From JBHGBB01 sp041946755 (GTDB lineage: Bacteria > UBP4 > UBA4092 > JAOAEQ01), in NCBI GenBank assembly GCA_041946755.1, contig JBHGBB010000238.1, forward strand, positions 1-5,105: a DNA stretch of 5,105 nucleotides, in the 5' to 3' direction. A program made the translations under genes and the position numbers. Below, piece after piece: positions 1 through 5,105 of this stretch. Within the stretch, counting starts at the first letter, position 1; each line of letters opens with the position of its first letter. Under the pieces are notes generated by a model. The model saw only the letters and a list, made by a program, of their open reading frames with translations. It was not told the DNA's origin and ran no database searches.

Positions 1-12
1 GGAGTTGTGCTT

Positions 13-41
13 TGACGAGGGATATCGGATATCCCTCGTCA
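13..41. repeat. Perfect 29-nt palindrome, copy 1
   Basis: Arms TGACGAGGGATATC (13-26) and GATATCCCTCGTCA (28-41) are exact reverse complements around a single central G at 27. The inner 17 nt (19-35) are the exact reverse complement of the inner 17 nt of the second palindrome at 134-162. With one unpaired base it could cruciform in DNA; as RNA it would form a hairpin with a slightly opened loop. There is no T-tract on either side, so it is not a standard terminator. A REP-like or MITE-like element, or a dimeric binding site, are all possible; the identity is unknown. Confidence 0.8.
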
Positions 42-54
42 TTGCTCCCACCTC

Positions 55-81
55 AATCCGCTTCCAACCGGATTTAAATCC
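55..81. repeat. Minor dyads between the twin palindromes
   Basis: AATCCG (55-60) can pair with CGGATT (69-74), and GGATTTAAATCC (70-81) is a perfect 12-nt palindrome overlapping it. These are the only notable structures I see between the two 29-nt palindromes, and no open reading frame of note crosses the interval. They could be part of one structured element spanning 13-162, or could be chance dyads in AT-rich DNA. Confidence 0.35.
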
Positions 82-133
82 CTGAATTTAGCCGTAATAT
101 AGCCATGTCATTTTGGCATAAATCTTGGGGTGG

Positions 134-162
134 GATATAGGGATATCCGATATCCCTATATC
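134..162. repeat. Perfect 29-nt palindrome, copy 2
   Basis: Arms GATATAGGGATATC (134-147) and GATATCCCTATATC (149-162) pair perfectly around a central C at 148. The inner eight bases of each arm, GGGATATC, are shared with copy 1, while the outer six differ (GATATA here, TGACGA in copy 1) and yet remain fully complementary in both. The centres of the two copies are 121 bp apart. A flanking segment at 126-135 also pairs with 46-55 (nine of ten positions), so 13-162 could fold as one larger unit. Confidence 0.8.
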
Positions 163-270
163 TGCCTCCGGGTAAACAGTATCGACAGAAACGAAAGAAT
201 TTAAGAAGAATAATCAACCGGTTATTAAGGAAACTTTAGACAATTTATATTGATTTAACTTGGGTTAGAT

Positions 271-297
271 AGCAAACTGTATGATATACAGTTTGCT
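271..297. repeat. Perfect 12-bp inverted repeat, 3-nt loop
   Basis: AGCAAACTGTAT (271-282) and ATACAGTTTGCT (286-297) are exact reverse complements separated by GAT. It lies 58 nt beyond the stop codon of the minus-strand lipoprotein gene, where a 3' end would be expected. No U-tract follows the stem on either strand, so it is not a canonical intrinsic terminator. It may stabilise or define the 3' end of the lipoprotein mRNA, or may be an operator for something left of the window. The remaining sequence from 163 to 355 shows no gene, only a weak 5-bp stem (320-324 with 338-342). Confidence 0.7.
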
Positions 298-355
298 TGA
301 CTGAATCAGGTTTCTTTTCGTCGGAGAAGTTATTGGACCGACTTTAATCCGAATA

Positions 356-1534
356 TTAATTATCTCTCTGAATTCGGAACATGGCACCTATAGTCCCATC
401 ATTATGGTCTTTATTTTTCCCTAAAACATCTCTATTTTTATAGGTTATAAAGGTATTAGGGAATGACTCCCAGCGATTGAATCGGAATCGGATTTGGGAT
501 ATTGACTCTTTTCCAGTCGCAATAAATTCCAATTTACCGAGGATGCCGGATAGGATATTCGCTTCTTCATCGGTTTTATATTGGAAATATATTTCTCCTT
601 TAGCGGGATTATAATATGAGTTCACCATCACCCAGCCGGGGAAGAGATTGGTATCCAATCCATACGATGATTCCGGTATAAATTTCACCGCTTTCTGATT
701 ATATCGAATCCATAATCCGAGGTTATCAATATAAGTTCCCATCGGATTATCCAGAATGATATTCAACTGAACCGGATTTCCGGGACTCCCTTGAACCGAT
801 AACGGCGCGAAATATAAGATCGAACACCCTTTGGTACCGCCATTTCCCAAACTAACCGGTGCAATTATCGCAGTAGTTGAAATAGAAACTGCAGTAGTAG
901 CGGTATCGATCGAAATCGTACCTGTATCCTGCGATACCGTGGATTCAGAAATCGTTGGTTTTTTAATATATCGTTTTAATAACCAAACCGGTTTCTCAAA
1001 GGCTTTACTATCATCGGCATAAGCACTGATAAATTTCTGCAATTCTTTGGAATTTGCAGTTAAAAGAATCCCGTTTTCTATCTGTTCATGTCCAACAAAG
1101 ACTAAGCGATCATTATCCATCTCTCTAATCCACTCAGGATTCAACATATTGATTTCGAGACCATCTCCATGGAGTAGGACTTTGGAAAAGGTATGCGTAG
1201 GTACATAATGAAACACTTCCATCCCCTTATCATCCCGGAACGCTCCTTCTCGGGGGAACAAATCCATGAAAATATGGTTATCCAGCCGGATGATATGCGC
1301 ATCGAATATTTCTCCGGTCTCTACCGGTTCTGAATCTTTCGCATATGATAACCGATACGAATGCTCATCTTTTTTCTCGAATTTCCAAAAACAGTTTTCT
1401 GTATCGATCCACGTTCCTTCCAATCCGGGTAATAAGATTAAATCTTTATCCGTATATAATGGATTAAGTGAAGGAACTACACAACCGGATAATAATACAC
1501 AGATAAATAAAATACCTAATACTTTTTTGTGCAT
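356..1534 (-). CDS. Lipoprotein with cohesin-like C-terminal domain
   Basis: A 392-residue envelope lipoprotein. Residues 1-17 form a classic lipoprotein signal peptide (Lys3-Lys4, a hydrophobic core, then LSGC) with Cys18 as the acylated mature N-terminus. Residues about 19-190 resemble a family of small uncharacterised lipoproteins that open with a CVxPSLNPLYT motif, then have a GTW segment, an IFMDLFP-like strand and an ILTANSKELQKF helix; this is recalled, not searched. A Ser/Thr-rich linker (about 195-225) joins a C-terminal domain (about 236-392) rich in beta-strand patterns, with a DNPMGTYIDNLGLWIRYN stretch like the opening of cohesin-type carbohydrate or protein-binding sandwiches. 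ATG at 1534 is the first start after an upstream in-frame TAA, and the signal peptide fits it, although no good Shine-Dalgarno is visible. The stop is TAA. The gene follows the sigma gene by 96 nt on the same strand. Location is an outer or inner membrane leaflet; the ligand is unknown. Confidence 0.85.
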   Translation of the reverse strand: MHKKVLGILFICVLLSGCVVPSLNPLYTDKDLILLPGLEGTWIDTENCFWKFEKKDEHSYRLSYAKDSEPVETGEIFDAHIIRLDNHIFMDLFPREGAFRDDKGMEVFHYVPTHTFSKVLLHGDGLEINMLNPEWIREMDNDRLVFVGHEQIENGILLTANSKELQKFISAYADDSKAFEKPVWLLKRYIKKPTISESTVSQDTGTISIDTATTAVSISTTAIIAPVSLGNGGTKGCSILYFAPLSVQGSPGNPVQLNIILDNPMGTYIDNLGLWIRYNQKAVKFIPESSYGLDTNLFPGWVMVNSYYNPAKGEIYFQYKTDEEANILSGILGKLEFIATGKESISQIRFRFNRWESFPNTFITYKNRDVLGKNKDHNDGTIGAMFRIQRDN

Positions 1535-1587
1535 ATTAGTCGTTTAAATAAAAACAATATTGTGTACCTTTATATATATTTACCACC

Positions 1588-1616
1588 ATTATAGCTTATA
1601 TCCCAAAACATATCAT
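1588..1616 (-). promoter_or_regulatory. Candidate promoter for the lipoprotein gene
   Basis: Read on the minus strand, ATGATA (1616-1611, four of six matches to TTGACA) is followed by a 17-nt spacer and a perfect TATAAT (1593-1588). Transcription would start near 1581, giving a leader of about 47 nt before the ATG at 1534. It sits in the 96-nt gap after the sigma gene, so the lipoprotein can be transcribed separately as well as by readthrough. A GGGATAT motif, the same as in the left-end palindromes, lies inside the spacer (1598-1604). Confidence 0.4.
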
Positions 1617-2779
1617 TATTTACTCCCCTATCAATGCAAATTCATCTCTGTTTTATTCAATTCCAGGTTCGCAATCTTTTTATCCAAATGATGGAAAAAT
1701 AGCACGAACAAGATATAGAGTACTAGCAACCCTAAAATTATCTCTATCCGATTGGGATGATAATGCTTAAAATATGTATCTATATAAAGGAAATCTCTCC
1801 AAGTTTCCCATCGGAATAAGATTGCCCCCACAGTTAGTAAATAAACATAAAAACAAATCCAAATCGCAATTTTATAATAGCGTATGGGATTGCGAATACA
1901 ATTATAGGTACTAACTAAATAGACTAGGCAACTAGCCAGGATAATTATGATGGCAGTGAACCAATCGTTAGCCATAATAGATACCACCAGCATCCAACAA
2001 ATCGACCCAAAAATGCTGCCGGCGTACCCGCCATAAATCTGCCCCTTACTTAATTTACCGAAATTCTGATATGCTTGTTTTTCCCAAGTAGAAGGAGCTA
2101 TATAGGTTCCCTCTTCAACTTGGATTTGTTTAATTCGCCTGTTCATCCAAATAATCAAAACGGTAAATCCAGTTAGATGAATTGCGGTAATACCAAAAAT
2201 GAGAATTAAAAGTTTTGTGTCATGAAGAAAAAAGTGGATAGCAGAAAATAGAACAATATAAAATATCAGTATCCATACCAGCGTGATTCCCATAGATTTG
2301 GTTAGAAATTGCCGTTCACGAGATGATTTCGCGCTTCGGAGACTTATTATCGCTCCGATAATCCCACCCAATATCCCGACCAAACCACCGAAAACACCTC
2401 CTATATATCCTAAAGGCACACTGGAGACAGACCCAATAAAAAGAAAAGAGACCGCGGATTTAAATGCGGTCGACCCTTTCGCTGCAGCTAACGCAATAGT
2501 ACTCGCGGCGATTTGTGGAGTAAGTGCGGGAAGTGCAGCAATGACTGCAATGGCAAAGGTATCTGACGGTTTCGATTTCAATAAAGTATTCTCGACGAAA
2601 GATGAAACCTGGTCTTTCAGCATCACTCGCCCGCGGGATAACCGCTGTTTAACCGCATCTTCACTAATCTCAAGTGATTCCGCTACTGATTTAACTGATT
2701 GATTCTCCCGATAAAACAAAATTAACGGTTCTCGGTAGGTTTCCGGGATATCGGCTAATGTTTTCCAGAGTAACGATTC

Positions 2780-2782
2780 TTA
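2780..2782 (-). other. In-frame TAA between sigma regions 2 and 4
   Basis: On the minus strand the codons read GCC ATT TCT AAA GAA TAA GAA TCG TTA CTC TGG. The frame is unchanged on both sides, and 20 more sense codons of a recognisable region 4 start separate the stop from a TTG at 2719. Related sigma factors commonly have an acidic run here, so TAA probably replaces GAA (one G-to-T change). The neighbouring lipoprotein gene ends with TAA, which argues against TAA being a sense codon in this genome. Confidence 0.9.
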
Positions 2783-3139
2783 TTCTTTAGAAATGGCTTC
2801 TTCTCTAGGATTAGTATCCGAGTTGGGAATATCGATGATAGTATCTAATGATTGGGTTTGTGCTGTTAAAGGGCGATATTTCTGTCGAATATATTCTTTG
2901 GTCAAATTCCGCGCTATTCCACAGAGCCAGATTTTGAATTTAGATTTGTCGCGTAAGGATTTTAAATTTTTCCAAGCAGTATAAAACGTTTCCTGCGCCA
3001 AATCTTCACTTACATGGATATCCCCTACACTTCCATAAGTTATCGAACAAATGAGCGATTGGTAGATGCGAACGATTTTCCCAAACGATTCCTTATCCCC
3101 TTTTAGACTAGAATTGATGAGTTCAAGTTCGGTAGCCAT
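2780..3139 (-). CDS. ECF sigma factor N-terminal fragment (region 2)
   Basis: The part of the interrupted sigma gene that would be translated from its own start. This 119-residue product contains the core-RNA-polymerase-binding and -10-recognising region 2 and the linker, but ends in AISKE just before region 4. ATG at 3139 is supported by an AAGGG Shine-Dalgarno six nt upstream. On its own the fragment lacks the -35-binding helix-turn-helix and the membrane domain, so it could be inert or could act as a competitor for core polymerase (inference). No independent start with a ribosome site is visible for the downstream part; a TTG at 2719 is in frame but falls inside region 4 and would cut the domain. 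Confidence 0.7.
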   Translation of the reverse strand: MATELELINSSLKGDKESFGKIVRIYQSLICSITYGSVGDIHVSEDLAQETFYTAWKNLKSLRDKSKFKIWLCGIARNLTKEYIRQKYRPLTAQTQSLDTIIDIPNSDTNPREEAISKE

Positions 3140-3145
3140 AATTAT

Positions 3146-3150
3146 CCCTT
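3146..3150 (-). promoter_or_regulatory. Shine-Dalgarno of the sigma gene
   Basis: AAGGG on the minus strand, six nt before the ATG at 3139, is a good ribosome-binding site and fixes this start. Just upstream is an extended -10-like TGATATAAT (3162-3154), but it would start transcription at about 3147, inside the ribosome site, and has only a poor -35 match. The working promoter may therefore lie further upstream, or the mRNA may be almost leaderless. Confidence 0.6.
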
Positions 3151-3278
3151 CATATTATATCAAGATTATCATCCGGTTTATATCTAGAGTCGGGATTGGC
3201 TAAGAGAAGGTGACTAGAAACAGGAAATGGTATAGTATAAAAACGAGTAGTAATATTAAACGCTAAGGCAATCAGCTT

Positions 3279-3292
3279 AATTCCGAATTCCG
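3279..3292. repeat. Short tandem repeat, 2 x 7 nt
   Basis: AATTCCG is repeated directly at 3279-3285 and 3286-3292 in the otherwise featureless interval between the sigma gene start and the tRNA-like fragment. Two copies of a 7-mer could arise by slippage or chance. Apart from this I see no gene or strong signal between 3165 and 3317. Confidence 0.4.
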
Positions 3293-3317
3293 AAATGAAA
3301 AATATACCTTATGCTGA

Positions 3318-3339
3318 TGGTGCCGGGAGCGGGATATGA
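3318..3339 (-). other. Fragment resembling a tRNA 3' end
   Basis: Read on the minus strand, the 22 nt end with CCCGCTCCCGGCACCA: a T-stem 3' strand (CCCGC), an acceptor 3' strand (TCCCGGC), discriminator A and an encoded CCA. The six bases before it (TCATAT) match the common T-loop string TCAAAT except at one position. This is the typical tail of tRNA-Leu-like genes. The rest of a tRNA is absent: no GCCGGGA acceptor 5' strand, no GCGGG T-stem 5' strand and no anticodon arm upstream. It is best read as a truncated remnant, such as one half of an integration site, or as chance; it is not a working tRNA. Confidence 0.4.
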
Positions 3340-3403
3340 TAAAAAGCCCTGTATTACCGCGGATTTAACGTAACTACTGGACTTAGCGATAGTCAAAATA
3401 GGA

Positions 3404-3500
3404 TATAATGAGTTAAAACAGTCTGTGTTACTGCACAGGGACTGCACAAAATAACGTGCTATTTATCCCGGTTAGAAAAATCTAACCGGGATTTTTATTT
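3404..3500 (+). ncRNA. Candidate small structured RNA or attenuator leader
   Basis: A perfect TATAAT (3404-3409) predicts a start near 3416. The downstream 85 nt hold three possible stems: CTGTG/CACAG (3423-3427 with 3434-3438), GCAC/GTGC (3444-3447 with 3456-3459), and the long terminator stem at 3465-3492 followed by a T-rich tract. An 8-nt direct repeat, ACTGCACA (3430-3437 and 3441-3448), lies in the loop regions. No plus-strand gene lies upstream, so the terminator needs a noncoding transcript to end. The -35 region is poor. It could be an independent small RNA, or a leader or attenuator for the membrane gene at 3642, which however has its own promoter. It matches no RNA family I recognise. 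Confidence 0.45.
3465..3500 (+). terminator. Strong intrinsic terminator, plus strand
   Basis: ATCCCGGTTAGA (3465-3476) pairs perfectly over 12 bp with TCTAACCGGGAT (3481-3492) around an AAAA loop, and TTTTATTT follows at 3493-3500. The T-rich tract is on the plus-strand 3' side only, so it works for rightward transcription. It insulates the membrane gene at 3642 from anything transcribed from the left. Confidence 0.88.
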
Positions 3501-3559
3501 CCCCCTTTTCCTTACATCAGAGTATCCCCTTTAAAATACTTAAATAATTAACTATTTTC

Positions 3560-3588
3560 TTGACCATTGCTCAAAAGAGATGTAAAAT
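3560..3588 (+). promoter_or_regulatory. Sigma-70-type promoter of the membrane-protein gene
   Basis: TTGACC (3560-3565, five of six consensus) is followed by an exactly 17-nt spacer and TAAAAT (3583-3588, five of six). Transcription would start near 3595, about 47 nt before the ATG at 3642. It lies right after the intrinsic terminator, so the downstream gene is an independent rightward transcription unit read by the housekeeping sigma factor. Confidence 0.75.
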
Positions 3589-3641
3589 CACAAGTATTGA
3601 AAGATATAGCTTCCAATTTGATAAAGAAAAGATTCAAGATT

Positions 3642-5105
3642 ATGATTACCCATACAAGAAATTATATATTTATAACTTTGCTTTGTTTTGTTTTTCTTTT
3701 CTTTAGCACATGCCTAGGAGGAGAAGCTAGTTATGGAGGAGAACGTGGAGATGCAATTAATAGTCGAGTAACCACTGGTACAACATCGTTACCAGATTAT
3801 ACCGATACACCATATTATCACGCCACGGGTAAAGATCCTGGTAATTTATCTCCGATAGGTCAGTTTATAGATATACCTGCTCAGAACTTACAAAGTGCTT
3901 TTGGAATACCGCATATTTTAGCTTTCATTATCATTTGGACTATTATTATCATAGAATTGGTATCTCTTTTAGCCAATCGCTTTAAAAAACAAAATTTGAC
4001 TATTGAATCATCTGTAACGCCATCGGGGTCATCGCAAGAAAAAGCTCAATCAACTCCATTCATGAAAGAAATAATATCGAATACCGGAGTTGCAAGAGAC
4101 CCATCGATTGATAAATATTCACCTGCTAATAGTATAGAACCTTCTAGGTTAAGTACTGCGCAACTCAAAGCCCTTGAACTATTAAATAATCCAGCTAAAA
4201 GTTCCTTACCGCATAAGGTCATATTTTACATAGGAGGTTTCCTTATTTTCTTTGGAATCATTAGTATATCTTATGATGGTCTTATTGCTACAATATGTAT
4301 TGTTTTAGGGATTTTAATTACTATAAGCGATACATTAGTGAAGCGCCGTTCTTCTTTGAAAGCATTTTCAGAAGCAACTTGGAAACGGTTACATAATTTA
4401 CAGGATATTCAGACAACTCAAGGAACAGTATTTTTAATTATGAATCAACTTTTTTCCAGCGACCTTCGACTCATAGAACTTAGTAGTATGTTTGACTCCG
4501 AAGATTTGAACATCATCCATGTTGAGATTTCAGATGTTTTGTTTAAAAACCAGACTACAGAAGATTTGCGACAAGCAGCAAATAATTTATTACAAGAATA
4601 TTTTCATCTGACGGAGCAACTTCGTGGTTCTTATGAACGTTATCTTGATGGTTCTGGTGGTTATAGGCTAAGTCAGGTTCCGCTTGAATTTCATTTACAA
4701 AACAAACGTGCATTGCAAATGGAAGCCGAAATGTGCTTGATTGGTGTTATATATGCTTATAAGTTTCGAAGAAGTTTACATCAAGATTCTTTGACACAGA
4801 TAAATAGTTTTTCTACTCAGAAACAAACACGTGCTCAGCCACAACCCAAAGATAGCACAACAAATTATGATTATCAAAATCTCATATGGATTATGACTGG
4901 TATTGTCTTATTTGTTTTTATTGTTCTTATCTTTCTTGCATCCATATCATCAAATAATACATCTTCAAATGTTCTTTCCTCCGTTAATCAACCGGCTAAA
5001 ATCGTTGAACAATCCCGTGAGTCGATACCCATAGAAACAAAGAATATAACCTCAATAGAATCCCATGCTGATTTATCACCTTCAATTCAATCTGATACAA
5101 CTCAA
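3642..5105 (+). CDS. Unrecognised membrane protein with signal sequence, 3' end cut off
   Basis: An open frame of 488 codons that reaches the right edge without a stop. I do not recognise the family. Residues 1-30 form a signal-like hydrophobic N-terminus (core about 8-24; Cys24 is preceded by FST, too poor a lipobox to call a lipoprotein). A Gly/Ser/Thr/Tyr-rich segment (about 26-87) follows, then membrane helix 1 (about 91-111), a polar Ser-rich stretch (112-190), a helical pair (193-210 and 213-230), a largely helical soluble domain (about 232-390) with little internal charge pattern I can name, a Gln/Pro-rich linker, helix 4 (414-434) and a Ser/Thr/Asn-rich tail (436 onward). ATG at 3642 follows a weak AAAGAAAAG; an in-frame TTG at 3618 would add eight mostly basic residues and is a possible alternative start. 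It has its own promoter and is divergent from the sigma gene. CpG is sparser than in the lipoprotein gene. Confidence 0.8.
   Translation, partial: MITHTRNYIFITLLCFVFLFFSTCLGGEASYGGERGDAINSRVTTGTTSLPDYTDTPYYHATGKDPGNLSPIGQFIDIPAQNLQSAFGIPHILAFIIIWTIIIIELVSLLANRFKKQNLTIESSVTPSGSSQEKAQSTPFMKEIISNTGVARDPSIDKYSPANSIEPSRLSTAQLKALELLNNPAKSSLPHKVIFYIGGFLIFFGIISISYDGLIATICIVLGILITISDTLVKRRSSLKAFSEATWKRLHNLQDIQTTQGTVFLIMNQLFSSDLRLIELSSMFDSEDLNIIHVEISDVLFKNQTTEDLRQAANNLLQEYFHLTEQLRGSYERYLDGSGGYRLSQVPLEFHLQNKRALQMEAEMCLIGVIYAYKFRRSLHQDSLTQINSFSTQKQTRAQPQPKDSTTNYDYQNLIWIMTGIVLFVFIVLIFLASISSNNTSSNVLSSVNQPAKIVEQSRESIPIETKNITSIESHADLSPSIQSDTTQ

Larger units (their letters stand above)
1631..3139 (-). pseudogene. 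Membrane-tailed ECF sigma factor, broken by an in-frame stop
   Basis: A 503-codon reading frame, minus strand, that would encode an RNA polymerase ECF sigma factor fused to a polytopic membrane domain. Residues 1-119 carry sigma region 2 (LINSSLKGDKESF near 7-19, DLAQETFYTAWKNL near 46-59, FKIWLCGIARN near 68-78). Codon 120 (2782-2780) is TAA. The same frame continues without a shift into region 4 (about 121-175: ESLLWKTLADIPETYREPL, then a helix-turn-helix ISEDAVKQRLSRGR). The remaining 320 or so residues include a hydrophobic Ala-rich stretch (about 195-220), a Gly-rich segment (about 244-266) and helices near 284-304, 309-331, 371-389, 393-410, 423-442 and 465-482. The final stop is TGA. 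Because region 4 is conserved past the TAA, a single recent GAA-to-TAA change, a sequencing error or readthrough is more likely than old decay. No separate anti-sigma gene adjoins it; the membrane tail may do that job (inference). Confidence 0.85.

Noticed and set aside
320..342. Intrinsic terminator for the lipoprotein gene
   Set aside because: The stem is just 5 bp with a 13-nt loop, and on the minus strand it is followed by a purine-rich sequence and not a U-tract.
1..355. CRISPR array formed by the repeated palindromes
   Set aside because: There are only two copies, in opposite orientation of an imperfectly shared core, with unequal outer arms and no regular spacers or cas genes.
831..1547. 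Plus-strand open frames at 831-1022 and 1266-1547
   Set aside because: They lie opposite the lipoprotein gene, have no ribosome-binding site or recognisable domain, and the minus-strand product is convincing.
1631..2719. An independent membrane protein starting with TTG at 2719
   Set aside because: The TTG codes for a Leu inside sigma region 4, the 20 codons before it also encode conserved region 4 sequence, and there is no ribosome-binding site in front of it.
2283..2984. Plus-strand open frames at 2283-2702 and 2793-2984
   Set aside because: They are antisense to the sigma gene; their translations show no domain, and conserved sigma motifs read on the other strand.
3431..3460. A c-di-GMP-I type riboswitch suggested by GCACAGGG
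   Set aside because: Only the eight-base string is similar; the conserved P1 stem, tetraloop and receptor of that riboswitch class are not present.
3717..3771. A 12-codon ORF at 3733 behind a strong GGAGGAG
   Set aside because: It is out of frame within the membrane-protein gene and very short; the purine run encodes Gly-Gly-Glu of that protein, and a GGAGGAGAA repeat nearby makes chance likely.

Overview
The window looks bacterial, from a diderm (Gram-negative-type) lineage with AT-rich DNA of roughly 35-40% GC by eye. The evidence is a signal-peptidase-II lipoprotein, an ECF-type sigma factor, sigma-70-like promoter hexamers and an intrinsic terminator. I cannot place the organism. The lipoprotein and sigma families feel most familiar from environmental or uncharacterised phyla (Acidobacteria, Planctomycetes or candidate divisions), but that is an impression only.

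Layout. Positions 1-355 hold no gene but contain three perfect inverted repeats: twin 29-nt palindromes at 13-41 and 134-162 that share a core, and a 27-nt hairpin at 271-297. On the minus strand, 3139-1631 encodes an ECF sigma factor with a large multi-pass membrane tail; it is interrupted by a single in-frame TAA at 2782-2780. Next, also on the minus strand, 1534-356 encodes a lipoprotein whose N-terminal domain belongs to a recognisable uncharacterised family and whose C-terminus resembles a cohesin-type beta-sandwich. Positions 3140-3641 are intergenic and contain a minus-strand fragment matching a tRNA 3' end (3318-3339), a short 16S-like string (3347-3362), and a plus-strand TATAAT box followed by a compact run of hairpins ending in a strong intrinsic terminator (3465-3500). 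The last of these is a candidate small RNA or attenuator. A good sigma-70-type promoter (3560-3588) then drives a plus-strand gene from 3642 that runs off the right edge. It encodes an unrecognised protein with a signal sequence and four internal membrane segments.

How the parts may work together (inference). The sigma factor and the lipoprotein are co-oriented, 96 nt apart, and both tied to the envelope, so an envelope-sensing unit is plausible: a sigma factor that carries its own membrane domain instead of a separate anti-sigma factor. The internal stop means the copy sequenced here would make only sigma region 2 unless the stop is an error or is read through. The plus-strand membrane gene is divergent from the sigma gene, has clearly fewer CpG dinucleotides than the lipoprotein gene, and may have a separate origin.
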